Assembly (NCBI RefSeq): GCF_902859805.1
Contig: NZ_CADIKC010000005.1
Span: forward strand, 186,001 to 250,000
Origin: Paraburkholderia sediminicola
GTDB lineage: Bacteria > Pseudomonadota > Gammaproteobacteria > Burkholderiales > Burkholderiaceae
DNA: 64,000 bases
Reading direction: 5' to 3'
Positions 9,122-17,325 of this stretch are shown piece by piece; the stretch's first letter is position 1; every line of letters starts with the position of its first letter. The notes under the pieces were generated by a model. The model worked only from the letters and a program-made list of their open reading frames with translations. It had not been told where the DNA came from and did no database searches. The position numbers and the translations under genes are program-made.

Positions 9122-10020
9122 TACAGCAGCGCTCCGGATCGTGTTGGAAGATTCAGGACAATCTGCGCGTCCTTGACTACGTCCATACGCAGAATGGTCG
9201 AGGCACCCAGACCGTCGAGCAGCTGGCTCAGCGGGCCGCCATGACGTGTCAGTGTTACGTCGCGCGGAAGGAGGCGTTGAGCAAACGTCAGCGTGTTGGT
9301 TTGCACCAGCGTCTGATGCCAGGCGCCGTCGACGCGATGAATCATCATCGTGGTACCCATGTGCGATTGCGGCGCAACTGTCCGCAGGGCGGGAAGGGGA
9401 GCATGGACGGACAGATCCGGTTGGCCCCCCAATGCAGAGATGCTGGCTGCGACATCGGCACCGATGTTCACGTTAATGTCCGCGAGCCACTTCGGTAGCT
9501 GATAGCCATATACACCGCGCACCCTTGCGATCTCTGTCGTCACAGGAAGCGCGAGGACATGCGCGCAGAAATTGCGTCGGCGAATCGAGTCAAGTAGCTC
9601 AAGTGTATGTGATCCGCGCGCACCTGGCCGCCGGATCACCACCGCCACAGACACTTCATCGTAGGGATCGTTATCGCAGACAGAGTACGAGAAAAAGGTG
9701 AGCGCGACGAGTCCGCGTCCCGGGAGTGCGCCCAACGGCTCAAGAGGTACTGGAAGTGTGGCGCGAAGCCGCTCCAGCGGTGCAAGTAGCAGCAACTGGA
9801 CGCTGCTCGTACGATAGTAGAAGTTAGGTGCCCATGTTGGCCCGACGCGAGAGTCGACCAGTTGCTTCGGAACTCTGCGAAAAAAATCGATGTTTCCCGC
9901 TGCCGGGTCGCGTGCCACTTCATCGAGGTTCGGGTTCATCCGGAATCGGTCATAGTACCCGCCCTCGATGATTTCGACCTGTTGTGCTCCGAATTCGACC
10001 TGCGTAAGACGCCTATCCAT
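9121..10020 (-). CDS. Acetoacetate decarboxylase-family protein
   Basis: 299 residues matching the acetoacetate decarboxylase fold. The PYDEVSVAVVI strand and a GVYGYQLPKWLADI segment place a lysine where the Schiff-base lysine of the family lies (G-x-P-K). True ADC is about 245 residues; this version has an N-terminal extension containing GGYYDRFRMN and may use a different keto or aldehyde substrate. First gene of a two-gene operon with merR (stop and start overlap at 9121). Its own promoter is a MerR-type site about 70 bp upstream. The grouping with DJ-1, OYE and hydrolase genes suggests breakdown of reactive carbonyls (inference). Confidence 0.75.
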   Translation of the reverse strand: MDRRLTQVEFGAQQVEIIEGGYYDRFRMNPNLDEVARDPAAGNIDFFRRVPKQLVDSRVGPTWAPNFYYRTSSVQLLLLAPLERLRATLPVPLEPLGALPGRGLVALTFFSYSVCDNDPYDEVSVAVVIRRPGARGSHTLELLDSIRRRNFCAHVLALPVTTEIARVRGVYGYQLPKWLADINVNIGADVAASISALGGQPDLSVHAPLPALRTVAPQSHMGTTMMIHRVDGAWHQTLVQTNTLTFAQRLLPRDVTLTRHGGPLSQLLDGLGASTILRMDVVKDAQIVLNLPTRSGALL

Positions 10021-10088
10021 TGAATTGACCCTTCGAGCTGTTGACCAGTGAGAGGCACGCGACGCGCGCGAGTGTTCCCACCAGAACC

Positions 10089-10119
10089 ACTCTAAGATTC
10101 AACCCAACTTTAAGGTCAA
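10089..10119 (-). promoter_or_regulatory. MerR-type promoter/operator 2 (ADC-merR operon)
   Basis: Read on the minus strand: -35 TTGACC (10119-10114) and -10 TAGAGT (10094-10089) with a 19-bp spacer starting TTAAAGTT. Same layout as the other three sites and correctly placed 69 bp before the ADC-like start. Confidence 0.8.
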
Positions 10120-10153
10120 GCGTTTCCGCAAATGCTGTGCAATTCCACCCCGT

Positions 10154-10615
10154 TCAGGCGCGGCCATTACCCTTGAGTGTGCTCCTCTTTGCTTTGGGTT
10201 TGGGCACCACGCCGTTCTCCGCAAGCTTGCCCATAACCCACTTTGCTCGTTCGGTGCAACTCAGATCCATTGGGCGCTTCTCGATGCTATCGATCGCAAT
10301 GAGGAGACTCGCCCTGTTCTGCCTCAGCCGCTTCTGCATCGCTTCGATGTCAGCGACCTTTCGTCTGAGCGTATCTACCAGTTCACCGTGATTCCATGTT
10401 CCCTTGTTCACTGGTAGGAGATGGCGAATCTGATCGAGAGAAAAACCTGCGCGCTGCGCACTGTCGATAATCGCCAATATCGATGCCACTTCTGGCGGAT
10501 AGTCGCGGTAGCCATTCGCGGTCCGCTGCACGGCACTGATCAAGCCACTTGCCTCGTAAAAACGGATGCGCGATGCGGTCAGACCCGAGCGCTCCGCAAG
10601 TTCACCGATCCTCAT
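10154..10615 (-). CDS. MerR-family regulator (paralogue 2)
   Basis: 153 residues. MerR winged helix MRIGELAERSGLTASRIRFYEASGL, NGYRDYPPEVA, then FSLDQIRHLLP and a dimerisation helix. As in the paralogue at 8651-9121, the single cysteine is C120 (PMDLSC), immediately after the helix. The C-terminal tail is basic (PKPKAKRSTLKGNGRA). It lies divergent to MerR-type promoter 3, 20 bp from its start, the standard merR position for autoregulation. The two paralogues probably bind the same or overlapping operators, which could let one respond to a different inducer. Confidence 0.88.
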   Translation of the reverse strand: MRIGELAERSGLTASRIRFYEASGLISAVQRTANGYRDYPPEVASILAIIDSAQRAGFSLDQIRHLLPVNKGTWNHGELVDTLRRKVADIEAMQKRLRQNRASLLIAIDSIEKRPMDLSCTERAKWVMGKLAENGVVPKPKAKRSTLKGNGRA

Positions 10616-10635
10616 ATGGCACTTTCAAAAAAATG

Positions 10636-10666
10636 TTGACCTTAAAGTGGACTTTAATCCTACAGT
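10636..10666 (+). promoter_or_regulatory. MerR-type promoter/operator 3
   Basis: -35 TTGACC (10636-10641), 19-bp spacer with the dyad CTTAAAGT-GG-ACTTTAAT, -10 TACAGT (10661-10666). It points rightwards with no coding frame for 310 bp, until the alpha/beta hydrolase at 10984. It may serve that gene through a long leader, or mark a deleted gene. Confidence 0.78.
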
Positions 10667-10983
10667 GATAACGCGGTCAATTTAAACGACGTTCGCTGAT
10701 GGTGCGGCTTCCGCAACTGCGTTTGAGCATGGTTGGCCGGCTTCGCAGGGGCCGGCGGGGGGAACGGGAATAGGCGACGGATTGACCCTCGACAGCAGAA
10801 ACTGACGAACCTTGATTTCAGCGGCCAGTTCGAAAATGCGGCCTGACAGTCGCATGTTCAACCCTGTCGTCAAGTCGTCACTTACCTATACCTAGACTGC
10901 TGGCTTGAGCGCTACGAGGATTCGAGGTGACCAGCAGGCACAACACCGATTGATAGTAAACACATCACTCTGGAGATGCGATC
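10667..10983. other. 310-bp leader or deletion scar
   Basis: Lies between MerR promoter 3 and the hydrolase. There is no rightward coding frame. A 63-codon minus-strand frame (10682-10873) has a plausible proline- and cysteine-rich tail but no ribosome site or known relative. It could be a remnant of a gene once under the promoter, or a long untranslated leader. Confidence 0.4.
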
Positions 10984-11814
10984 ATGGGTTATGTCACAAC
11001 CAAAGACGACGTAGAAATTTTTTACAAGGACTGGGGTCCCAAAGACGCGCCAGTCATTTTCTTCCATCATGGCTGGCCGCTCAGTGCCGATGACTGGGAC
11101 GCGCAGATGTTGTTCTTTGTTGCTCACGGTTTCCGGGTAGTCGCGCACGACCGTCGGGGGCATGGGCGATCGTCGCAGGTTTGGGATGGACACGACATGG
11201 ATCACTACGCCGACGATGTGGCGGCAGTGGTGAAGAAACTGGGCGTCGAAAAAGCGGTTCACGTCGGTCACTCGACGGGCGGCGGTGAAGTGATCCACTA
11301 TGTCGCCCGCCACGGCGAAGATCGCGTCTCGAAAGCGGTGCTGATCAGTGCAGTTCCCCCTCTCATGGTCAAGACCGAGGCGAATCCGGGCGGCACGCCC
11401 AAGCAGGTCTTCGATGATTTTCAGGCTGCGCTTGCCGCTAACCGCTCGCAGTTCTACTACGATGTTCCGGCCGGTCCGTTTTATGGTTATAACCGTGAGG
11501 GGGCGAAGCCTTCACAGGCAGTCATCTGGAACTGGTGGCGACAGGGCATGATGGGCAGCGCCAAGGCTCATTACGACGGTATCGTGGCCTTCTCGCAGAC
11601 CGATTTCACCGAAGACCTCAAAGGCGCCTCGATCCCCGTGCTGGTCATGCACGGCGACGATGATCAGGTCGTCCCGTACGCGGACTCCGGTCCGCTATCG
11701 GCAAAGCTCGCCAAAAATGGCACACTGAAAACGTATAAAGGCTTTCCGCACGGTATGCCAACGACCGAGGCGGCCACGATCAACGCAGACCTTCTGGCGT
11801 TCATCAAGGGCTAG
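10984..11814 (+). CDS. Alpha/beta hydrolase, non-haem chloroperoxidase type
   Basis: 276 residues of the alpha/beta hydrolase fold: oxyanion HHGWPLSADDW, the DRRGHGRSS loop, the nucleophile elbow GHSTGGG (serine), the acid in HGDDDQVVP and the histidine in GFPHGM. Overall resemblance is to the cofactor-free chloroperoxidase/esterase group often annotated in Burkholderia. These enzymes hydrolyse esters and can form peracids; the natural substrate is unknown. A purine-rich ribosome site (CTGGAGATG) precedes the ATG. Probably expressed from MerR promoter 3 and so part of the electrophile-response set. Confidence 0.85.
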   Translation: MGYVTTKDDVEIFYKDWGPKDAPVIFFHHGWPLSADDWDAQMLFFVAHGFRVVAHDRRGHGRSSQVWDGHDMDHYADDVAAVVKKLGVEKAVHVGHSTGGGEVIHYVARHGEDRVSKAVLISAVPPLMVKTEANPGGTPKQVFDDFQAALAANRSQFYYDVPAGPFYGYNREGAKPSQAVIWNWWRQGMMGSAKAHYDGIVAFSQTDFTEDLKGASIPVLVMHGDDDQVVPYADSGPLSAKLAKNGTLKTYKGFPHGMPTTEAATINADLLAFIKG

Positions 11815-11940
11815 GCAACTTGCGCGATGACTTGTGTCACGCCGTCCCCTGCGGGCTGCCTACGGGCGGCCCGTTGTGTTTCCACGGGTGAGATGGAATG
11901 GTGTGCATGATCGTCCGGTATCGCGTTCACTACAAAGCGC

Positions 11941-11971
11941 TTGACCTTAAAGTTGACTTCAAGCTTAAAGT
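11941..11971 (+). promoter_or_regulatory. MerR-type promoter/operator 4 (OYE gene)
   Basis: -35 TTGACC (11941-11946), 19-bp spacer with the dyad CTTAAAGT-TG-ACTTCAAG, -10 TAAAGT (11966-11971). It sits 28 bp before the OYE start codon, and is the closest match to the four-site consensus. Confidence 0.82.
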
Positions 11972-11999
11972 GACAGCACCGTAGATAGCGAGGTGCTAC

Positions 12000-13235
12000 A
12001 TGAACGTATTCGACAAGCTTGATCTTCCCAACGGCTCGATCGTGCCGAATCGCATCGCAAAAGCCGCGATGGAGGAGAACATGGCAGACAACAATCAGGG
12101 GCCGTCCAGTGACCTGATCCGTCTGTACGAAGCCTGGGCCAACGGAGGGGCGGGCCTGCTTATCTCGGGCAATGTCATGGTCGATGGCCGTGCGATGACC
12201 GGGCCTGGAGGTGTCGTTCTGGAGGACGACCGGCAACTTGCCAAATTCGCGCATTGGGCCCAGACAGGGCGTCGTAAAGGAGCGCAGTTCTGGCTGCAGA
12301 TCAATCACCCGGGCCGGCAGATGATGGCAAATCTTGGCCAACGAACGTGGGCTCCTTCAGCCGTTCCGTTAGACCTGGGGAAGATGTCGAAACACTTCGA
12401 CACCCCACATGAAATGACTCCTGAGGTAATCGCGGATGTCATCTGTCGTTTTGCGCGGACCGCTGAGCTTGCCGAGCGCGCGGGTTTCACGGGAGTCGAA
12501 ATCCACGCGGCTCATGGCTATCTGCTCAGCCAGTTTCTATCTCCGCTCACGAATCGCCGCACCGATCGTTGGGGCGGTCCGCTGGAAAACCGAGCTCGCT
12601 TGCTGGTCGATATCGTCAAGACCGTTCGACGTGTTGTCTCCGCCACCTTCGCGGTAGCGGTCAAGCTCAACTCAGCGGACTTTCAGCGAGGCGGATTCAG
12701 CGCGGACGATGCCCGGCGCGTCGTGATGCTGCTAAATGAACTCGACGTAGATCTCGTCGAAATCTCTGGCGGCAGCTATGAGGCCCCTGCCATGCAGGGC
12801 GAAGCCCGCGACGGCCGCACGCTTGCCCGAGAGGCCTATTTCGTCGAGTTCGCCCGCGACATCCGGAAGGTTGCGAAGATGCCTGTGATGGTCACGGGTG
12901 GAATTCGTCGCAAGGTCGTAGCGGAGCAGGTGATCCGCAGCGGTGTGGATATGGTTGGCATTGGAACCGCACTGGCCATCGATCCATCATTGCCGAACGA
13001 CTGGCGCCTCGGAAAAGAGGCTGCACCCGAGCTTCGCCCCATCAGGTGGAAGAACAAGTCTCTTGCATCGCTGGCTAACATGGCGACGGTGAAATTCCAG
13101 TTGCGAAAATTGAGCAAGGGAAGAAGGACAGACCCGACGGTCTCTCCACTGCGCGCGCTGCTGCTCCAACAAGCGGCTGCAGCTTGTCGCACCCGGAAGT
13201 ATCGGCGTTGGATCGCTCGGCAAGGGCAAGTCTAG
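12000..13235 (+). CDS. Old Yellow Enzyme-family NADH:flavin oxidoreductase
   Basis: 411 residues with the FMN TIM-barrel signature of OYE/NADH:flavin oxidoreductases: PNRIAKAAMEE near the start, FWLQINHPGRQ, the catalytic-pocket HAAHGYLLSQFLSPLTNRRTDRWGG, and the phosphate-binding MVTGGIRRK and MVGIGTALA segments. It reduces activated C=C bonds of enones and enals with NAD(P)H, removing electrophiles. The C-terminus has a short basic extension after the barrel. It lies directly behind MerR promoter 4, with GAGG as ribosome site, and is the most telling sign that the regulon handles reactive carbonyls. Confidence 0.88.
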   Translation: MNVFDKLDLPNGSIVPNRIAKAAMEENMADNNQGPSSDLIRLYEAWANGGAGLLISGNVMVDGRAMTGPGGVVLEDDRQLAKFAHWAQTGRRKGAQFWLQINHPGRQMMANLGQRTWAPSAVPLDLGKMSKHFDTPHEMTPEVIADVICRFARTAELAERAGFTGVEIHAAHGYLLSQFLSPLTNRRTDRWGGPLENRARLLVDIVKTVRRVVSATFAVAVKLNSADFQRGGFSADDARRVVMLLNELDVDLVEISGGSYEAPAMQGEARDGRTLAREAYFVEFARDIRKVAKMPVMVTGGIRRKVVAEQVIRSGVDMVGIGTALAIDPSLPNDWRLGKEAAPELRPIRWKNKSLASLANMATVKFQLRKLSKGRRTDPTVSPLRALLLQQAAAACRTRKYRRWIARQGQV

Positions 13236-13635
13236 TTTGTGCTGGATGTCTGTTATCAGGCACTGAGCGGTCTTCCGAACCACCGGTTTGGTGGACCGCT
13301 CTGGGTCGGCTACTGCCGACCGCGTGAGACAAGAGTCGGCCAAGAAGAGACGTTCGACTCAGCCGTCTAGTTCGGCGACAATCGCCGGTAGAACATCAGG
13401 CCCACTCGCTTTCACTTGAAGCACTGGCGGCGATTCAAACTCACGTAAACCAATCAGAAAATACCCGCTATGGCTTCGTGATGCGCGAAGGGTGGCCTAG
13501 GCCGATATTTGATTGAATCCCTTTCATCCACGGAACCACGCCCATCATGAAATGTGATGGATAGCATCAAATAATAAAGGCTTCTTCGATACTCCCTGTG
13601 GTTAGAGAATGCTCCGTGAACCTACGGAGTTTCTT
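13236..13635. promoter_or_regulatory. Leader of the DoxX operon with shared LysR operator
   Basis: No gene. The distal part holds TGATGGATAGCATCA (13555-13569), a perfect 5-5-5 inverted repeat. It is followed by an AT-rich -10-like stretch and GGCTTCTTCGAT, ending at 13590. The same block recurs upstream of the pirin gene. CATCATGAAATGTGATG (13544-13560) gives a second overlapping palindrome. Confidence 0.65.
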
Positions 13636-14046
13636 ATGAAGACCACCTCGCAAACCCGCTCACGCGGAAAAACAATCACCCTCTGGACGCTGCAGATTTT
13701 AGTCGCGGCCGCTTTCATCGGGGCTGGCAGCGCAAAGCTCGCCAGCGCGCCGATGATGGTCCAGATTTTTGACCACATCGGCGTCGGCCAATGGTTTCGC
13801 TACGTGACCGGCATCGTCGAGGTGGTTGGCGGAATCATGGTCCTGATACCTCGATCCGCTCCGTTTGGCGGCGTGCTGCTGGCGACCACGATGGCATGCG
13901 CAATTTGCGTCCATCTCCTTCGGATCGGCGGAAATCCGGCTCCTGCCTTCGTCTTGCTCGTGCTGAGCGCCGCCATTGTCTGGCTGCGGCGCGACCAACT
14001 CGCCAGCTTACTGAGCTCGACCCACTCAACGTCCACTTCAGTTTAA
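13636..14046 (+). CDS. DoxX-family membrane protein
   Basis: About 136 residues with four hydrophobic segments (ILVAAAFIGAGSAKLAS; YVTGIVEVVGGIMVLIP; GVLLATTMACAICVHLL; AFVLLVLSAAIVWL). The G-x-x-K-L and E-V-x-G motifs are those of the DoxX/DoxD-like family. DoxX-like proteins are inner-membrane subunits linked to quinone or thiosulfate oxidation and to redox stress. The ATG at 13636 has GGAG seven bases before it and is preferred over 13609. Followed 18 bp later by an NTF2-like gene (one operon). The upstream operator block is shared with the pirin gene, which implies LysR control. Confidence 0.8.
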   Translation: MKTTSQTRSRGKTITLWTLQILVAAAFIGAGSAKLASAPMMVQIFDHIGVGQWFRYVTGIVEVVGGIMVLIPRSAPFGGVLLATTMACAICVHLLRIGGNPAPAFVLLVLSAAIVWLRRDQLASLLSSTHSTSTSV

Positions 14047-14064
14047 TTGGAGAAAGAAAAAACC

Positions 14065-14469
14065 ATGAATGCCCCCGAACTCCTCAACGAGCATTTCCGA
14101 ACCATTAAGGTCGACCCGCAGGCTTGGCGCAAGCTGTTCGCCTTCGACGCAGTGCTGGAAATGCCCTACGCACCCTCGCACGTCCCGAGCGTCCTGAAAG
14201 GCATCGACGCCATTGCTCAGAGCGTCGGCGGCTTTTTCTCGCAGTTCAGCGACTTCAATATCGAGGTGAAAAAGATCCATCGCATCGAGGGCGAAGACGC
14301 CGCCATCGCGGAATTCACCGCAAAGGCCACCGTGATTTCGACCGGCAAGACCTATAACCAGGAGTACATCCTGTATGTGCGCGCCGAGAACGGAAAGATC
14401 ACTCTTTACCGCGAGTATTTTGATGGTTCCCGCATCGTCGCGGCGTTCACCCCCGATAGCGCCAGCTAG
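14065..14469 (+). CDS. SnoaL/NTF2-like protein (nuclear transport factor 2 family)
   Basis: 134 residues of the cone-shaped NTF2/SnoaL fold: an early helix with AWRKLFAFDAVLEMPYAPS, the central KIHRIEGEDAAIAEFTAKATV strand pair and a terminal YREYFDGSRIVAAF motif. Such proteins act as small isomerases, dehydratases or ligand binders; the substrate is not evident. The ATG at 14065 is preceded by TGGAGAAAG and is preferred to the upstream TTG. Second gene of the DoxX operon, ending in a strong hairpin at 14517-14545. Confidence 0.8.
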   Translation: MNAPELLNEHFRTIKVDPQAWRKLFAFDAVLEMPYAPSHVPSVLKGIDAIAQSVGGFFSQFSDFNIEVKKIHRIEGEDAAIAEFTAKATVISTGKTYNQEYILYVRAENGKITLYREYFDGSRIVAAFTPDSAS

Positions 14470-14516
14470 ACTGATCGCAGCACGGCCCCCGGCACAGCCC
14501 GGTATCTGCACTGCGC

Positions 14517-14545
14517 AATCCCCGCCGCGTTTCGCGGCGGGGATT
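14517..14545. terminator. Bidirectional hairpin between NTF2-like and lysR
   Basis: 13-bp perfect stem AATCCCCGCCGCG / CGCGGCGGGGATT with a 3-nt loop, between convergent gene ends; it overlaps the last codon of lysR. Confidence 0.7.
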
Positions 14546-15471
14546 CAATGTTTCCTGGATGAACTACGACCGCGGTGTTTGAGCACGATCGACCGCATCT
14601 GGTCGATCATCCAGCGGCCGGCCAATCCCGGTGGACTGTCCGATCGGTAGACCACCGACATGGGCAGTCCATAGCCTGAGGGGATGCCTTCGAGTTCGAT
14701 CGTCACGAGCCGTCCCGCAGCGATATCGTCGGCGACGGACGGATATGGCATGTTTCCCCAGCCGAGTCCCGCGCACAGGAAGGCATGCTTTGTCGAAAGC
14801 TCGGTGACGCGCCAGGCCTGCCGGCCGAACACGCCGAATTCCTGGCCGGCGCTGAGTGCGGATCGGTCCGTCAGCACGATCTGGACATGCCGCTCCGCAA
14901 GCTCGGGCTTGATCCGGCCTTTCGCGTCCGCCAAGGGGTGTGAAGGTGCGACGACAGTGACCAGCGGCAGATCGAATACCCACTCCCTGGAGAGGTCTGG
15001 CGGAACCGTCTGGAGGGTTCCGATTACACCGATACTGCTTCGGCGATCGAGCACCGCCTGCGCGACGGCGCCCAGTGCCTCGAAATGAACGCGCAACGGC
15101 GTTTCCGGGAATTCAGCGGCCCATCCCTGCGCAATCGTGGTCAGAAGAGACTGGGGGAACATCGTGTCGAGGACGATCGCAAGTTCAGGCTCCAGTCCAC
15201 CAGCGAGGTTTCGGGCATGCGCCTTGAGGCCATCGGTATCCCGCACGATACCGCGTGCCGTCGCCAGAAGTTTGGAGCCCTGGGGCGTGAGCTTGGGGAA
15301 GCGCTCGGATCGGTCGAACAGTGAAATCCCCAACGATGTTTCCAGGGCGGCGATCGCCTGGCTGATCGCGGATTGTGCGCGATTGAGCCGCCGGGCGGCA
15401 GCCGAGAAGCTGCCGGTGTCGGCGGCGGCGACAAACATCCGCAATTGGTCGATCGAGACGCTTTCAATCAT
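14545..15471 (-). CDS. LysR-family transcriptional regulator
   Basis: 308 residues. N-terminal LysR helix-turn-helix (IDQLRMFVAAADTGSFSAAARRLNRAQSAISQAIAALE) followed by the type 2 periplasmic-binding-like effector domain. It lies between the two modules it probably controls: the DoxX/NTF2 operon to the left and the pirin/NmrA operon to the right. The divergent gap to pirin and the DoxX leader contain the same inverted repeat and promoter block, a strong sign of a two-target local regulon. The inducer is unknown; related regulators in such clusters answer to oxidants or quinones (inference). Confidence 0.9.
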   Translation of the reverse strand: MIESVSIDQLRMFVAAADTGSFSAAARRLNRAQSAISQAIAALETSLGISLFDRSERFPKLTPQGSKLLATARGIVRDTDGLKAHARNLAGGLEPELAIVLDTMFPQSLLTTIAQGWAAEFPETPLRVHFEALGAVAQAVLDRRSSIGVIGTLQTVPPDLSREWVFDLPLVTVVAPSHPLADAKGRIKPELAERHVQIVLTDRSALSAGQEFGVFGRQAWRVTELSTKHAFLCAGLGWGNMPYPSVADDIAAGRLVTIELEGIPSGYGLPMSVVYRSDSPPGLAGRWMIDQMRSIVLKHRGRSSSRKH

Positions 15472-15484
15472 CCATTAATTATAG

Positions 15485-15520
15485 TGATGGTTCGGATCAA
15501 TTATAAGTGGCTTCTTTGAT
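15485..15520 (+). promoter_or_regulatory. LysR operator/promoter upstream of pirin
   Basis: TGATGGTTCGGATCA (15485-15499), then ATTATAAG and GGCTTCTTTGAT to 15520. It aligns base for base with the block at 13555-13590 before DoxX: GTGATGG-N5-ATCAA, an AT-rich -10 region and GGCTTCTT-GAT are shared. Confidence 0.7.
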
Positions 15521-15563
15521 GGAGATCCTCGGTTCAGAATGCAGGCATTCGAGGAGAGATGCC

Positions 15564-16406
15564 ATGTCACAAGTCACGCAGACGGAGGGTTCGCGACGTT
15601 CACCGCTTCCTCGCGCCATTCTCGGAAAGACCCGCGGCCAATCGCACGGACCAGTCATTCGGCTGATGAGTCCTGCCGATCTCGGTCAGGTACTCAAGCC
15701 GTTCGTCTTTCTCGATCTGGTCGAAACGGATACCAGGAACCTTCCCAAATTCCCCAGGCATCCCCACTCCGGGATCGCTACCGTCTCGATCGTGACGAAG
15801 GGCAACATGCGCTTTCGTGACCCGAACTCGGGCGAGGGCGTGATCGCCTACGGCGGCCTTGAATGGATGCGGGCAGGTGGCGGTATCTGGCACGGCGATG
15901 AGGCAAGCGCAGGCGATTCGCCGTCGGTTCAAGCCTTTCAGCTCTGGATTGCGCTTCCGCCTGAACTCGAAAACGGACCTTCTTTATCGCAGTTCATCGA
16001 AGCCTCGTTCACGCCCACAGTGGGGCCTGCACGCGTCCTGGTCGGGGAATATGGCGGGGCAACGAGTCCAGCGCAGGCTCCGCAAGGCATCACTTGTTTG
16101 CTCGTAACGCTTGCCCCTGGCGAGACTTGGAGCTTCCAACCCGCACCAGGGCAATCCATCGCGTTTGTGAGTGTTGCTCAAGGCGGCCTCACGGCAGTCG
16201 GAAACATTGCTGCCGGCGAACTCGCGGTGTTCGAGCCGGGCGAAGCACCGATCAAGATCCGGGCCGGCCCGTCTGGCGTGGTCTTCGTGCTCGGATCGGC
16301 CGTTCCACACCCCCACGATCTCGTCCTTGGCCTTTACTCCGTCCACACCTCGGCCGTTGCACTGAAGGCAGGAGAAGCCCGTATCGAGGCCCTACGGCCA
16401 CGGTAG
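15564..16406 (+). CDS. Pirin-family protein
   Basis: About 280 residues. A bicupin of the pirin family: the N-terminal cupin holds the metal ligands in FPRHPHSGIATVSI and the later GGIWHGDEAS segment, and the C-terminal half carries the second, degenerate barrel. Bacterial pirins include quercetinase-like dioxygenases and redox-stress proteins; the activity here is not fixed by sequence. The ATG at 15564 (GAGGAGAG upstream) is preferred to 15507, because the added residues are not part of the family. First gene of an operon with the NmrA-like gene 34 bp downstream, under the putative LysR operator. Confidence 0.85.
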   Translation: MSQVTQTEGSRRSPLPRAILGKTRGQSHGPVIRLMSPADLGQVLKPFVFLDLVETDTRNLPKFPRHPHSGIATVSIVTKGNMRFRDPNSGEGVIAYGGLEWMRAGGGIWHGDEASAGDSPSVQAFQLWIALPPELENGPSLSQFIEASFTPTVGPARVLVGEYGGATSPAQAPQGITCLLVTLAPGETWSFQPAPGQSIAFVSVAQGGLTAVGNIAAGELAVFEPGEAPIKIRAGPSGVVFVLGSAVPHPHDLVLGLYSVHTSAVALKAGEARIEALRPR

Positions 16407-16440
16407 CCATCAACACCCCCTTAACAGCAAGGAGATAATC

Positions 16441-17325
16441 ATGACCATCCTGGTCACCGGAGCCACGGGCACAGTTGGAAGCAAGGTGCTTCATTTTCTG
16501 AATGGAGGCGGCGCAGACGTTCGTGCTCTGACTCGCTCCCCGGATAAGGCGAAGCTTCCGGCCGGCGTAACTGCTGTCCAGGGCGATCTCGGCGATGTGG
16601 ACAGTATCCGTGCTGCAATGAACGGCGTGAGCACGCTTTTCCTGGTTGTCGGTAACACGACGGATGAATTGAGCAAGGCGATGCTGACCTTGAACGTTGC
16701 CCGTGACGCCAAGGTCAAGGGGATCGTCTACTTGTCAGTATTTAAGGGCGAGGATTACGCCGACGTGCCGCATTTCGCGAGTAAAGTCGTAATCGAACGC
16801 ATGATCGAGGTCTACGACCTGCCAGCCACTATTCTTCGGCCGTGCTATTTCTTCCAGAACGATGCACAACAGAAGGACGCGTTGCTGACTCACTCGGTGT
16901 ACGGGATGCCGATTGGCCGCACGGGCCTATCGCTGGTTGATACACGCGACATTGGCGAGGCGGCGGCGAAGGAGCTTCTACGTCGCGAGCAATCCGCAAC
17001 GCCGCTACCGCGAGAAAGGTACGCGCTCGTCGGGCCTGACGTGCTGACGGGTCCGGATCTCGCCGCATTGTGGTCCAGGCAACTTGGCTATCCGATCACC
17101 TATGGCGGCGACGATCTCGCCGCATTCGAGCAGAGTCTCCGGGCGGTCATCCCGAATTCGCGCGCCTACGATATCGCAATCATGATGCGCCGCTATCAGA
17201 TAGACGGTGCTATCGCGAGCACGGCTGAGATCGAAAAACTAACAGGCCTACTCGGTCATCCGCCCCGGTCTTATAGTGACTTTGCTCGTGAATTGGCCGC
17301 GGCTTGGAAAAGCATACAGGCATAA
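16441..17325 (+). CDS. NmrA-like NAD(P)-binding protein
   Basis: 294 residues, atypical short-chain dehydrogenase of the NmrA/quinone-reductase-like group. It has the dinucleotide motif GATGTVG (7-13), an LTRSPDKAKLP segment that contacts the cofactor phosphate, and the VYLSVFKGEDYADVPHF region. There is no catalytic Tyr-x-x-x-Lys of classical SDRs, as is usual for NmrA and QorB-like proteins. It could act as an NAD(P)H-dependent quinone reductase or as a redox sensor. AAGGAG precedes the ATG. Last gene of the LysR-controlled block; the island's defence genes start beyond it. Confidence 0.82.
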   Translation: MTILVTGATGTVGSKVLHFLNGGGADVRALTRSPDKAKLPAGVTAVQGDLGDVDSIRAAMNGVSTLFLVVGNTTDELSKAMLTLNVARDAKVKGIVYLSVFKGEDYADVPHFASKVVIERMIEVYDLPATILRPCYFFQNDAQQKDALLTHSVYGMPIGRTGLSLVDTRDIGEAAAKELLRREQSATPLPRERYALVGPDVLTGPDLAALWSRQLGYPITYGGDDLAAFEQSLRAVIPNSRAYDIAIMMRRYQIDGAIASTAEIEKLTGLLGHPPRSYSDFARELAAAWKSIQA

